Shown here: piece by piece, positions 1-7,035 of the stretch
How positions within the stretch are numbered: the first letter of the stretch is position 1
How the letters are laid out: every line of letters begins with the position of its first letter
Assembly (NCBI GenBank): GCA_018823415.1
Contig: JAHJIN010000457.1
Span: 1 to 64,000 of the forward strand
Direction: 5' to 3'
DNA: 64,000 nucleotides
Source: Chloroflexota bacterium
GTDB taxonomy: Bacteria; Chloroflexota; JAHJIN01
Position numbers and translations under genes: made by a program
Notes under the pieces: generated by a model
Told to the model about the DNA's origin: nothing
Database searches by the model: none
The model's input: only the letters and a program-made list of their open reading frames with translations

Positions 1-735
1 GCTGCCGGGCTGCTGCCGGGCCAGTTGGCGCTGCAGTCGCCGCAACTGCTCCTGGGCGCGTCCCAGGGCCTTGGGGTTGGCATAGGTCGTGCCATCCGAG
101 CAGGTTGCCAGGGTCTGCACGCCCAGGTCGACCCCCAATGGGTCGACCTGCGCAGGGATAGGGTCGGGCAATTCCATCTCGACCTGGAGGCTCACAAACC
201 AGCGCCCAGCCCGTTCGGACACCGTGGCCGACAAGATCTTGGCAGCGGCGACCGGGTCAGGTCCCTGGGACGTGATGGGCAAATAGCCCCGCTCTTTCAG
301 CCGCAGCCGGCCCAGCCGGGGCAGTTGAATGGCGTCCTCAAATACCCGAATACTGCCGGTCAGCCGAAAACTGCCGATTCCGCGTTTGCGGCTCTTGAAG
401 CGGGGAAAGCCTACCGGTCCGGGGTGCTGCCCTTGTTTCTGCAGCTTCACCCGCCGGAAGAAATGAGCGAACGCCCGGTCCAGGTCGCGCAAGGCCTCCT
501 GCGGCGCGCATTTGGATACTTCATACATCCAGTCCAGTTCGGTCTGCTTGAGGGCATTCAACTCGCGGTGCAGGTCGATGGCTGTCGGCGTCGGCTGGCC
601 GGCCTGGTAGGCGTCGATCTTGCGCTGCAGGCCCCAGTTGTACGCAAAGCGCGCCGCCCCGGCGTGGCGCAGACAGGCCGTGCGCTGCCGATCGTTCACA
701 TCGAGTTCGGTCTTGTAGCCCCGCAGCACTTTCAT
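1..735 (-). CDS. tnpB: TnpB RNA-guided nuclease / OrfB transposon protein, C-terminally cut by window edge
   Basis: This frame is absent from the ORF track because it runs off the window, but it is open from the ATG at 735 to base 1 (245 codons). It begins MKVLRGYKTELDVNDRQR, carries the typical N-terminal helix-turn-helix region of OrfB (AYNWGLQ, FPRFKSR), and reaches the first RuvC motif GVDLGV, with the catalytic Asp at about residue 203. TnpB proteins are roughly 350-400 residues, so about two fifths is missing, including the remaining RuvC motifs and the zinc finger. The start overlaps the tnpA stop (ATGA), implying coupled translation. Function known for the family: RNA-guided DNA cleavage that helps retain the transposon. 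Whether this copy is intact cannot be seen. Confidence 0.9.
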   Translation of the reverse strand, partial: MKVLRGYKTELDVNDRQRTACLRHAGAARFAYNWGLQRKIDAYQAGQPTPTAIDLHRELNALKQTELDWMYEVSKCAPQEALRDLDRAFAHFFRRVKLQKQGQHPGPVGFPRFKSRKRGIGSFRLTGSIRVFEDAIQLPRLGRLRLKERGYLPITSQGPDPVAAAKILSATVSERAGRWFVSLQVEMELPDPIPAQVDPLGVDLGVQTLATCSDGTTYANPKALGRAQEQLRRLQRQLARQQPGS

Positions 736-1346
736 AGCTCCTGGGCCGCCTCCCGCAGGCTCTCGATCAGTTGGCGGTTCTTATGGCTACGACTACCATA
801 CAAGCGGGCCGAGAACACGGTGATGATCTCCAATACGTCCTGGACCAGTTCTTCCTCGAAACTCGCGGGTTGCTCGCTGCGGTTGATGATGACCACCTCC
901 ACCCCGAACTCGGCACACAGGGTGAAGATGAGTTCAGAACCGAAGCGCAGCAGGCGGTCTTTATGGGTCAGAACCAGGCGGCCCACCTCGCCGGCGCAGA
1001 TGCGCTTGATCAGCTGGCGCAGGCCGCGTTTCTGGTAGTTCAGGCCCGAGCCCAGGTCTTGCAGCACTTCGTAGGTCCAGCCGTTGGCGCTGCAGAACGA
1101 CTCCAGCAGGGCCACCTGGGTGACCAGGTCGCTTTTCTGGTCATGGCTAGACACGCGAGCGTAGGCCAGCGTGAGCCGCTGAGAGGGGGCTTGGCGGGGC
1201 ACAATACCGCGTAACTGGGCCAGGTCATAGCGCCGGTGGCCGCCGGGCGTGCGTTCGGCCTGGATCTTGCCGGCGGCTTCCCAGCGCCGCAAGGTATCGA
1301 CTGACACACCGAGTTCTTGGGCTGCTTGGCTAATGCGTATCTTCAT
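732..1346 (-). CDS. tnpA: IS607-type TnpA serine recombinase (MerR-like HTH plus resolvase domain)
   Basis: A 204-residue protein. Residues about 1-45 form a MerR-like DNA-binding region (SQAAQELGVSVDTLRRW, then TPGGHRRY). The rest is a serine-resolvase domain with the nucleophile in YARVSSHDQ and the downstream LTHKDRLLRFG segment. Together these are the hallmark of IS607 transposases, which use site-specific recombination through a circular intermediate. I start at the ATG at 1346 rather than the track's 1364, because the upstream Met codon overlaps a consensus -10 box. The gene has no Shine-Dalgarno and is probably translated from a leaderless mRNA. It looks complete, so the element may still be active. 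Confidence 0.92.
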   Translation of the reverse strand: MKIRISQAAQELGVSVDTLRRWEAAGKIQAERTPGGHRRYDLAQLRGIVPRQAPSQRLTLAYARVSSHDQKSDLVTQVALLESFCSANGWTYEVLQDLGSGLNYQKRGLRQLIKRICAGEVGRLVLTHKDRLLRFGSELIFTLCAEFGVEVVIINRSEQPASFEEELVQDVLEIITVFSARLYGSRSHKNRQLIESLREAAQEL

Positions 1347-1353
1347 AGCGTTA

Positions 1354-1381
1354 ATTATATGCAAAACGCGCGAATTGTCAA
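1354..1381 (-). promoter_or_regulatory. Consensus sigma70-type promoter of tnpA (leaderless)
   Basis: On the minus strand, TTGACA (1381-1376) and TATAAT (1359-1354) are both perfect consensus hexamers separated by 16 bp. Only 7 bases separate the -10 box from the ATG at 1346, so transcription should begin at or next to the start codon. Confidence 0.85.
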
Positions 1382-1409
1382 GATACCAGTAGGTTCTAGT
1401 GAGCAGTAT

Positions 1410-1724
1410 CTACCCCCCATAATAGTTGTAAACGACCCGGGCCGCGGAGGGGGCATTCGGGTCGTTGATATAGTTGGTATTCTCGGTCCCCACCCGGAGC
1501 ACCTCGCTGGCGTGGTGGTCAAAGGCCAGATGGACGCTGGGCACGTAGGGGAGGTTGGTGGTGATGTCGTCCCCGGTCAGTTCCACCTTGCCGTCCTGAA
1601 CATCCTTGGGGTGAACGAACTTGATCTCGCCGAGCAGCCCCAGTTCCTTCAACCAGACTGCGCAGACCAGGCCGTCCATATCGCTGCGGGTCACCAGCCG
1701 ATATGTTCTCTTTTCTGCCGACAC
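1410..1724 (-). pseudogene. DHH-family phosphoesterase, N-terminal fragment disrupted by the IS607 element
   Basis: The first about 103 residues of a DHH-superfamily phosphoesterase (often annotated exopolyphosphatase-like). Motif I RSDMDG and the name motif in FDHHASE are both present, as is a PSAARVVYNYYGG segment. Full-length relatives are around 300 residues. The frame ends in a TAG immediately after the GG run where the IS607 element begins, so the gene is split and its C-terminal part should lie beyond position 1 on the other side of the element. Translation starts at GTG 1724 with AGGAGG six bases upstream. Metal-binding residues of the first two motifs are intact, but later motifs and the DHHA1 substrate domain are lost. 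Confidence 0.8.
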
Positions 1725-1756
1725 GATGCACCTCCTTGTGGGTTATGGGGCCTAAC

Positions 1757-1859
1757 CCCAAGACGGTTCAGTTAGCGTGGAGTCGAAGCTTTAGCTGGTT
1801 TTGGCCCCCAAAACACCCGCCTGAAGGCTCTACTCCACTCTTATCTGAACCGTCTTGGG
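1757..1859. repeat. 103-bp MITE-like element with perfect 15-bp terminal inverted repeats
   Basis: Ends are CCCAAGACGGTTCAG (1757-1771) and its exact reverse complement (1845-1859). A second matched pair lies inside, GTGGAGT (1777-1783) and ACTCCAC (1832-1838). The 10-bp word GGCCTAACCC occurs at both edges (1749-1758 and 1858-1867), like a target duplication. There is no coding capacity. It sits at the start of a dispersed repeat copy. Confidence 0.7.
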
Positions 1860-1939
1860 CCTAACCCGTGAAATTCCTGTACAACGAGCAAGAATTTCCA
1901 AACCATCAACCCAGTTGGTTCTAATTCATCCAGGTTAGG
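1857..1939 (+). repeat. Dispersed repeat family A, copy 1
   Basis: About 83 bp beginning GGGCCTAACC and ending GGTTAGG, with a conserved core TGTACAACGAGCAAGAATT flanked by a short inverted repeat. Copies 2 (39251-39334) and 3 (59997-60080, opposite strand) match over the whole length. Spurious ORFs reading MLVVQEF or similar arise from it. Confidence 0.85.
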
Positions 1940-2057
1940 ATCGTTTTCCAGAGCCGCATTGTTCGCGAGTCCGGTCGTCTTGCTCATTCTACCACACCCC
2001 GCTGGCCGACGCAAGCCGGCGCGCCGGCACGGCACGCCGTGGGGGTCGAGGTTGCGC

Positions 2058-2086
2058 TTGCCTAGATAGTGCATCTATGGTATACT
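2058..2086 (+). promoter_or_regulatory. Promoter of the rpsB operon
   Basis: TTGCCT (2058-2063) and TATACT (2081-2086) with exact 17-bp spacing, plus a TGG extended -10 just before the -10 box. Predicted transcription start is near 2093. Confidence 0.75.
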
Positions 2087-2092
2087 CACCGT

Positions 2093-2276
2093 CTGAGCGC
2101 CGGCATGTCACGCCCGGCGCCATCATACACGCTTTCGGACAGCGCGAGGTGTGCCGGGTCCCGGTACAAGGCCGGCGAGCTACTTGCTGGAGAGTGGCCT
2201 GGCGGTTGGCATCTTGGCCCCGGTCCTCCGCTGGTAGAAGAAAGCGGACGCATAACAAAAGAGGAGGACACACACA
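2093..2276 (+). promoter_or_regulatory. Long structured 5' leader of rpsB
   Basis: About 185 nt separate the promoter from the rpsB start, with no plausible ORF. It contains GC-rich self-complementary stretches, the last a TCCGCT...AGCGGA hairpin ending about 10 bases before the Shine-Dalgarno. rpsB leaders in other bacteria bind S2 and autoregulate. That role here is an inference from position and length only. Confidence 0.45.
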
Positions 2277-3218
2277 TTGACTAGGATCGTGACCATGAAA
2301 CAACTCCTGGAGGCTGGCGTCCACTTTGGGCACCAGACCAGGCGTTGGAACCCCAAGATGCGCTCGTTCATCTTTACCGAGCGCAACGGCATTCACATCA
2401 TTGACCTCCAGCAAACCGTAGCCCGGCTCACCAAAGCCTATAACGTTGTGCGAGACGCCGTGGCCGAAAATGACAGCAAGGTCCTGTTCGTGGGCACCAA
2501 GCGTCAGGCCCAGGAGACAGTGGCTGAAGAAGCGACGCGCTGCGGGATGTTTTATGTGAACCAGCGGTGGTTGGGCGGCATGCTCACCAATTTTCTCACC
2601 ATCCAAAAGCGCATCGATTATCTGGTTCGACTCGAAGAGCGCAAGATCAAGGGCGAATTTGAGCGGTTGCCCAAAAAAGAGGCCAAAAACCTGGAAGATC
2701 AGATTCGCAAGTTGAATCGGCTTCTGAGCGGCGTCAAGGGCATGACCGAACTGCCCGATATCGTGTTTGTGGTGGATACCCATCGCGAGACCCTGGCCAT
2801 CAAAGAAGCGCGTCGCCTGCACATCCCCGTCGTGGGGCTGGTAGACTCGAACTGTGACCCGGATGATGCCGACTATCCCGTTCCGGCCAACGACGACGCC
2901 ATTCGTGCCATTCGCCTGCTCACCGGCAAGATCGCCGATGCAGTGGTGGAAGGCCGCCAGTTGCGCGAATCCCTGCTCGCGCCCGAACTCGAGCGCATGG
3001 AGAGCGGGGTTATCTATGTGGATGGCGCCGAGTTCGAAGCTGGCCCATACGAAGAGATTGTGGAAGAAGTGATCGAGTACATTGTCGATGACGGGGACGC
3101 GTTGGACGAGGATCTGGGCGATACCCCGGCCGATGAAGACGTGGTCGACGAGGACGTGGCTGACGAAGACGTGGTCATCGAAGATTTGGCCGAGCAGACG
3201 GACGAGACCGAGGAATAA
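2277..3218 (+). CDS. rpsB: 30S ribosomal protein S2 with acidic C-terminal tail
   Basis: Ribosomal protein S2, a structural protein of the small subunit that contacts S1 and the 16S rRNA head-body junction. The start of the protein aligns with S2 ([23 protein letters not shown]), followed by [12 protein letters not shown] and [13 protein letters not shown] signatures. I keep the TTG start at 2277: AGGAGG lies 9 bases upstream, and the residue count before VHFGHQ matches other S2 proteins. At 313 residues it is longer than the usual 230-260. The excess is a strongly acidic C-terminal tail rich in Asp/Glu with repeats like [10 protein letters not shown]. It is the first gene of a translation and lipid-precursor operon. 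Confidence 0.97.
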   Translation: MTRIVTMKQLLEAGVHFGHQTRRWNPKMRSFIFTERNGIHIIDLQQTVARLTKAYNVVRDAVAENDSKVLFVGTKRQAQETVAEEATRCGMFYVNQRWLGGMLTNFLTIQKRIDYLVRLEERKIKGEFERLPKKEAKNLEDQIRKLNRLLSGVKGMTELPDIVFVVDTHRETLAIKEARRLHIPVVGLVDSNCDPDDADYPVPANDDAIRAIRLLTGKIADAVVEGRQLRESLLAPELERMESGVIYVDGAEFEAGPYEEIVEEVIEYIVDDGDALDEDLGDTPADEDVVDEDVADEDVVIEDLAEQTDETEE

Positions 3219-3261
3219 GATCAACAACTCGCTGTGCGCAGCGAGCCATTCAGGAGGCAAT

Positions 3262-3858
3262 ATGGTCGAGATTACCACGGCGCTGGTCAAAGAGCTACGC
3301 ACTGCGACCAACGCTGGCGTTTTGGATTGCAAGAATGCCTTGCAAGAAACCGGCGGCAATATGCAGGAAGCCGTTCGTATCCTGCGGGAAAAGGGATTGG
3401 CCGTGGCCGACAAAAAGGCCGGCCGCGAAGCCAAAGAGGGCCTCATCGCCTCATACATCCACTTTGGCGGCCGCATTGGCGTGCTGCTCGAGCTGAACTG
3501 CGAATCGGATTTTGTGGCGCGCACCGAGATCTTTCAGGCCTTGGCCCACGATCTCGCCATGCAGGTGGCGGCCCAGCACCCGCTGTACGTCCAACCGGCC
3601 GACGTGCCGCCGGACGTGCTCGAGTCGGAAAAGGACATCTATCGCAAACAGGCTGCGGAAAGCGGCAAGCCGGCTCCGGTCATCGAGCGCATTGTGGAAG
3701 GCAAGCTCAAGAGCTATTACGAGGATACTTGCCTGCTGTTGCAGCCGTTTATCCGTGACACCGACGTCACCATCGAGCAGTTGATCAAGAATCATATCGC
3801 CGAGCTGGGCGAGAACATTGTGGTACGCCGATTCGTGCGTTACGAACTCGGTAGCTAG
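3262..3858 (+). CDS. tsf: Elongation factor Ts
   Basis: EF-Ts, the nucleotide exchange factor that regenerates EF-Tu-GTP. The true start is the ATG at 3262 (AGGAGG four bases upstream), not the longer ORF-track frame, giving 198 residues. The N-terminal UBA-like segment ([20 protein letters not shown]) and the EF-Tu-contact region ([14 protein letters not shown]) are clear. The short length matches the compact, Thermus-like form rather than the about 280-residue E. coli form. It follows rpsB by 43 bp, the classical rpsB-tsf arrangement. Confidence 0.97.
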   Translation: MVEITTALVKELRTATNAGVLDCKNALQETGGNMQEAVRILREKGLAVADKKAGREAKEGLIASYIHFGGRIGVLLELNCESDFVARTEIFQALAHDLAMQVAAQHPLYVQPADVPPDVLESEKDIYRKQAAESGKPAPVIERIVEGKLKSYYEDTCLLLQPFIRDTDVTIEQLIKNHIAELGENIVVRRFVRYELGS

Positions 3859-3870
3859 GCATATCTACCC

Positions 3871-3903
3871 CGGGGGGCCAGCGGGTTGACCGTTGGCCCC
3901 CCG
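3871..3903 (+). terminator. Hairpin between tsf and pyrH
   Basis: CGGGGGGCCA (3871-3880) pairs perfectly with TGGCCCCCCG (3894-3903) around a 13-nt loop. The following TTGTCCC lacks a proper U-tract, so it is more likely an attenuating or processing hairpin than a strong terminator. Confidence 0.5.
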
Positions 3904-3953
3904 TTGTCCCTATGCCGGTGGACCGGTCGAGACCGAACTCGGGAGCAAGGTCC

Positions 3954-4694
3954 ATGCCTGAAAAGTCCAAGTCCGGGTCAGCAAAATACAGCCGCATCCT
4001 CCTCAAATTGGGTGGTGAGTCGTTGGCCGGCGAGGGGGCTTTTGGCATCAATCCCCAGTCTGCCGAGGCCGTGGCCCGCGAGATCATCCGCGTTCGGCAG
4101 CATGGTGTCGAGGTTGCCGTAGTCATTGGCGGGGGCAATATCTGGCGGGGCCAATCGCACGTGGCCGCTGGCATGGACCGGGCCCAGGCCGACTATATGG
4201 GCATGCTGGCTACCGTAATCAACGCCCTGGCCCTGCAGGATGCCATGGAACGGATGGGTGTCTTTACTCGGGTGATGACCGCCGTCGAGATGCGTGATGT
4301 GGCCGAACCCTATATCCGCCGCCGGGCCATCCGGCACATGGAAAAGGGCCGCGTGTGCATCTTTGCCGCCGGCACCGGCAACCCCTACTTTACCACGGAC
4401 TCGGCCGCCGCCCTGCGCGCCGTCGAGATCAACGCCCAGGTGCTCATCAAGGCCACCAAGGTGGATGGCGTCTATGACGCGGATCCCAAAAAGGTCCCCA
4501 CGGCCAAGCGTCTGGCCCAGCTCAACTATCTGGACGCGTTGACCCTGGACCTGGGCTTCATGGACAGCACCGCGCTCTCGCTGTGCATGGACAATCACAT
4601 GCCCATCATCGTGCTCAACCTGTGGGATGCGGGCAGCGTGGAGCGCGCTGTGCTAGGCGAATCTATCGGCACGTTGGTCACCAGCAACAAGTAA
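3954..4694 (+). CDS. pyrH: UMP kinase
   Basis: Uridylate kinase of the amino-acid-kinase family, converting UMP plus ATP to UDP plus ADP in pyrimidine nucleotide synthesis. The 246-residue protein shows the P-loop-like [23 protein letters not shown], the UMP-contact segment [18 protein letters not shown], and the [16 protein letters not shown] signature. I prefer the ATG at 3954 (GGGAG eight bases upstream) over the track's 3912, because family members begin shortly before the RILLKLGG motif. The gene lies in the common bacterial order tsf-pyrH-frr. Confidence 0.96.
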   Translation: MPEKSKSGSAKYSRILLKLGGESLAGEGAFGINPQSAEAVAREIIRVRQHGVEVAVVIGGGNIWRGQSHVAAGMDRAQADYMGMLATVINALALQDAMERMGVFTRVMTAVEMRDVAEPYIRRRAIRHMEKGRVCIFAAGTGNPYFTTDSAAALRAVEINAQVLIKATKVDGVYDADPKKVPTAKRLAQLNYLDALTLDLGFMDSTALSLCMDNHMPIIVLNLWDAGSVERAVLGESIGTLVTSNK

Positions 4695-4715
4695 AAAGAC
4701 TATGGGAGGTGTATC

Positions 4716-5282
4716 ATGTCTGAACTGGTCGATCTGGTACTGGAAGAAGCTGAAGGCAAGATGAGCAATGCCGAAGAGGCGCTGCGCAGCGAACTGGCTA
4801 CCATTCGCACCGGCCGTGCGTCGCCGGCCATTCTGGAGCGCCTGCACGTGGAATATTATGGTGTGTCCACCCCCCTTAATCAAGCAGCCAGCATCTCGGC
4901 CCCAGAACCCCGCTTGCTCATCGTGAACCCCTGGGAACGCCAGATGCTCACCGTCATTGAAAAGGCCATCCTCAAGTCGGACCTGGGCCTCAACCCCATC
5001 AACGACGGTCAGGTGCTACGTCTGGCTATCCCGGCGCTGACCGAAGAACGCCGCCGCGAACTGGTACGCTCGGTGGGCAAGCGCGTCGAAGAAGGCCGCG
5101 TGGCCGTGCGTAACTGTCGCCGGGACGCCCAGAACGACCTGCGCAAGTTGGAAAAGGACAAGGAAATCTCGCAGGATGACCTGTATCGGGGTCAGGAGCA
5201 GCTACAGGATCTCACAGACCGGTACATCAAGCAGGTGGACGAGATTGGGGCGCGCAAAGAAACCGAGATTTTAGAGATATAA
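4716..5282 (+). CDS. frr: Ribosome recycling factor
   Basis: RRF, which with EF-G splits post-termination ribosomes. Its 188 residues match the family length of about 185. Typical features are the [19 protein letters not shown] segment, NPWERQML, the [21 protein letters not shown] signature and the long three-helix bundle. GGGAGG precedes the ATG at good spacing. The gene is 21 bp downstream of pyrH and in the same operon. Confidence 0.97.
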   Translation: MSELVDLVLEEAEGKMSNAEEALRSELATIRTGRASPAILERLHVEYYGVSTPLNQAASISAPEPRLLIVNPWERQMLTVIEKAILKSDLGLNPINDGQVLRLAIPALTEERRRELVRSVGKRVEEGRVAVRNCRRDAQNDLRKLEKDKEISQDDLYRGQEQLQDLTDRYIKQVDEIGARKETEILEI

Positions 5283-5325
5283 CAGATTGCACGCCAATCG
5301 TGCAAATGGCAATGGCGGTGAGCCC

Positions 5326-6045
5326 ATGACGGACGTAAACAAAGGACTCGAAATCGCCGGTGCGCCCCGGCATGTGGCGATCATTATGGATGGTAACGGA
5401 CGGTGGGCCAAGGGCCGCGGCCTGCCGCGCTTGGCCGGCCACCGCGCTGGCGTGGAGAATATCCGGCGCATCATCGAGGGCTGCGGGGAGTATGGCGTGG
5501 AGATCCTGACCTTGTGGGCCTTTTCCACGGAAAACTGGACCCGGCCACTGGACGAGGTGCGCGGCCTGATGCGGCTCCTGGGCGAGACGCTCGACCGGCA
5601 ACTGGACGAGTTGCATGAGAAAGGCGTGCGGCTGTGCCATAGCGGCCGTCTGGAAAACCTGTCGGAGGACCTGCAGCACCGCGTCCGCAAGGCCGTCGAA
5701 CTGACCAAGAACAATGATCGCCTTACCGTCAACCTGGCCTTTGACTATGGCGGCCGGGCCGACATCCTTCACGCCGTACAGGGCATTATCCAGGATGGTG
5801 TGCCGGCCGAGCAGGTAGACGACGCCCTGTTCTCCCGTTATCTGTGGACCGCCGGTCTACCGGACCCGGATCTCATCGTGCGCACCAGTGGCGAGTACCG
5901 CGTCAGCAACTTTATGCTCTGGCAGAGTGCCTATGCCGAGTATTTCTTTACGCCCCTTTACTGGCCCGACTTTGGCAAAGACGAGTTGCGCCAGGCCATC
6001 CTGGCTTATGTCCAGCGCGAGCGCCGGTTTGGCGGCCTGGCGTAA
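5326..6045 (+). CDS. uppS: Undecaprenyl diphosphate synthase (cis-prenyltransferase)
   Basis: Condenses isopentenyl diphosphate with farnesyl diphosphate to make the C55 carrier for cell-wall glycans. The catalytic Asp is in [10 protein letters not shown], and [29 protein letters not shown] and [11 protein letters not shown] follow. The last differs from the usual GE[QH]R[IL]SN by a Tyr. The start at 5326 (GGTGA five bases upstream) gives 239 residues. The track start at 5287 would add an unsupported 13-residue leader. It overlaps no neighbour and lies 6 bp before cdsA. It consumes isoprenoid units that the nearby mevalonate genes could supply. Confidence 0.95.
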   Translation: MTDVNKGLEIAGAPRHVAIIMDGNGRWAKGRGLPRLAGHRAGVENIRRIIEGCGEYGVEILTLWAFSTENWTRPLDEVRGLMRLLGETLDRQLDELHEKGVRLCHSGRLENLSEDLQHRVRKAVELTKNNDRLTVNLAFDYGGRADILHAVQGIIQDGVPAEQVDDALFSRYLWTAGLPDPDLIVRTSGEYRVSNFMLWQSAYAEYFFTPLYWPDFGKDELRQAILAYVQRERRFGGLA

Positions 6046-6051
6046 CTGACC

Positions 6052-6888
6052 ATGCTACGTACTCGCGTGCTCAGCGCCATCGTGCTCATCCCCGTCGTGC
6101 TGGCGTTGGCCTGGCTGGGCGGCCTGGGGTTCCTGCTGCTCATCGGCGTGTTTGCCCTGCTGGGCAGCATCGAGTTCGCACAGATGATGCGCCACGGCAA
6201 TCACCAAACGCTGTGGTTCGTGAGCATCCCGGTGGCGCTGGCGCTGGTGGGTCTGGCTTATCTGAACGTGCCGCTGGCCGGGACCGGGGTGCTCATTGCT
6301 GGCGCCACCCTGCTGGCGTTGGGTTTCCTCACCCTGCGGCAGGACCTGACCGGCACTCTCACGGACTGGGCGTTGACCGTGGCCGGTGCCCTGTACCTGG
6401 GCCTGCCCATGAGCTATTTTGTGTACCTGCGCGCCCTGCCGAATGGCCCCATCCATGCCGCCACGCAGGGCCTCATTCCCGACGGGTTGGCCTGGTTGGC
6501 GGCCGGTGTGCTGCCGGTGTGGGCCTGCGACACCGGAGCCTACCTGGTGGGCCGGGCCATCGGCCGGCGACCCTTTTTCCGTCACGTCAGCCCCAAAAAG
6601 ACGCTGGAAGGGGCCATCGGCGGGTTGGTGGCCGGCACCGTCGTGGCAGCGGTCATCCTGACGCTGCTGGGCCAGCCGATCTGGCATGGACTCGTCGTGG
6701 GCGTGCTGTTGACCGTCGCCGCTATCTTTGGCGACCTGGCCGAGTCACTCATCAAGCGGCAGGTAGGCGTCAAAGACTCGGGCCGGCTCATCCCCGGCCA
6801 CGGTGGGGTGCTGGACCGGCTGGATAGCCTGCTCTTTGCCGTGGTGGTGCTATACTGGTACGTCATGCTTTTTGTGCACCCGACTTGA
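6052..6888 (+). CDS. cdsA: Phosphatidate cytidylyltransferase
   Basis: CDP-diglyceride synthase, a multi-pass membrane enzyme that makes CDP-diacylglycerol from phosphatidate and CTP. The 278-residue protein is almost entirely hydrophobic helices and ends with the family signature SLIKRQVGVKDSGRLIPGHG, followed by GVLDRLDSLLFA. It is the last gene of the rpsB operon. In many bacteria the next gene is dxr of the non-mevalonate pathway. Here dxr is absent and mevalonate-pathway genes follow a regulator instead. Confidence 0.95.
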   Translation: MLRTRVLSAIVLIPVVLALAWLGGLGFLLLIGVFALLGSIEFAQMMRHGNHQTLWFVSIPVALALVGLAYLNVPLAGTGVLIAGATLLALGFLTLRQDLTGTLTDWALTVAGALYLGLPMSYFVYLRALPNGPIHAATQGLIPDGLAWLAAGVLPVWACDTGAYLVGRAIGRRPFFRHVSPKKTLEGAIGGLVAGTVVAAVILTLLGQPIWHGLVVGVLLTVAAIFGDLAESLIKRQVGVKDSGRLIPGHGGVLDRLDSLLFAVVVLYWYVMLFVHPT

Positions 6889-6931
6889 CCGGCCTGGCTC
6901 GCCGGTGGCCGCCGCGCCGTTGCCTCGGGTA

Positions 6932-6940
6932 TGTTATAAT
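6932..6940 (+). promoter_or_regulatory. Extended -10 promoter for the 7TM-GAF sensor gene
   Basis: TGT followed by TATAAT (6935-6940). No convincing -35 box at 16-18 bp. Predicted start is near 6947, giving a leader of about 90 nt. Confidence 0.6.
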
Positions 6941-6982
6941 CTGACCGCGGCTGGATCGCGGTTCGTTGCCTGACGAGCATCC

Positions 6983-7006
6983 GCGGAGACCCCAGGGGGT
7001 CTCCGC
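6983..7006 (+). promoter_or_regulatory. Perfect 10-bp hairpin in the sensor-gene leader
   Basis: GCGGAGACCC (6983-6992) pairs exactly with GGGTCTCCGC (6997-7006) around a four-base loop. ATTGTG follows rather than a U-tract, so it is a leader structure or weak attenuator 30 bp before the start codon. Confidence 0.5.
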
Positions 7007-7035
7007 ATTGTGTACAGCTGGAAGAGGGGTATTCT

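Larger units (their letters stand above)
1..1413 (-). mobile_element. IS607-family insertion sequence, left portion (cut by window start)
   Basis: A tnpA-tnpB pair on the minus strand in IS607 order: serine recombinase first, TnpB second, overlapping at ATGA. The outer boundary is inferred at the G-run 1413-1418, because the DHH gene reading in from 1724 stays in frame up to that run and then hits a TAG that would belong to the element. IS607 elements are known to insert at GG dinucleotides without target duplication, which fits. The other end, including the expected TnpB guide (omega/re) RNA region downstream of tnpB, lies before position 1. The exact boundary is inferred. Confidence 0.8.

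Noticed and set aside
1989-3524. 511-codon minus-strand ORF across rpsB and tsf
   Set aside because: It is antisense to two certain ribosomal/translation genes, has no family similarity, and reflects high-GC third-position bias.
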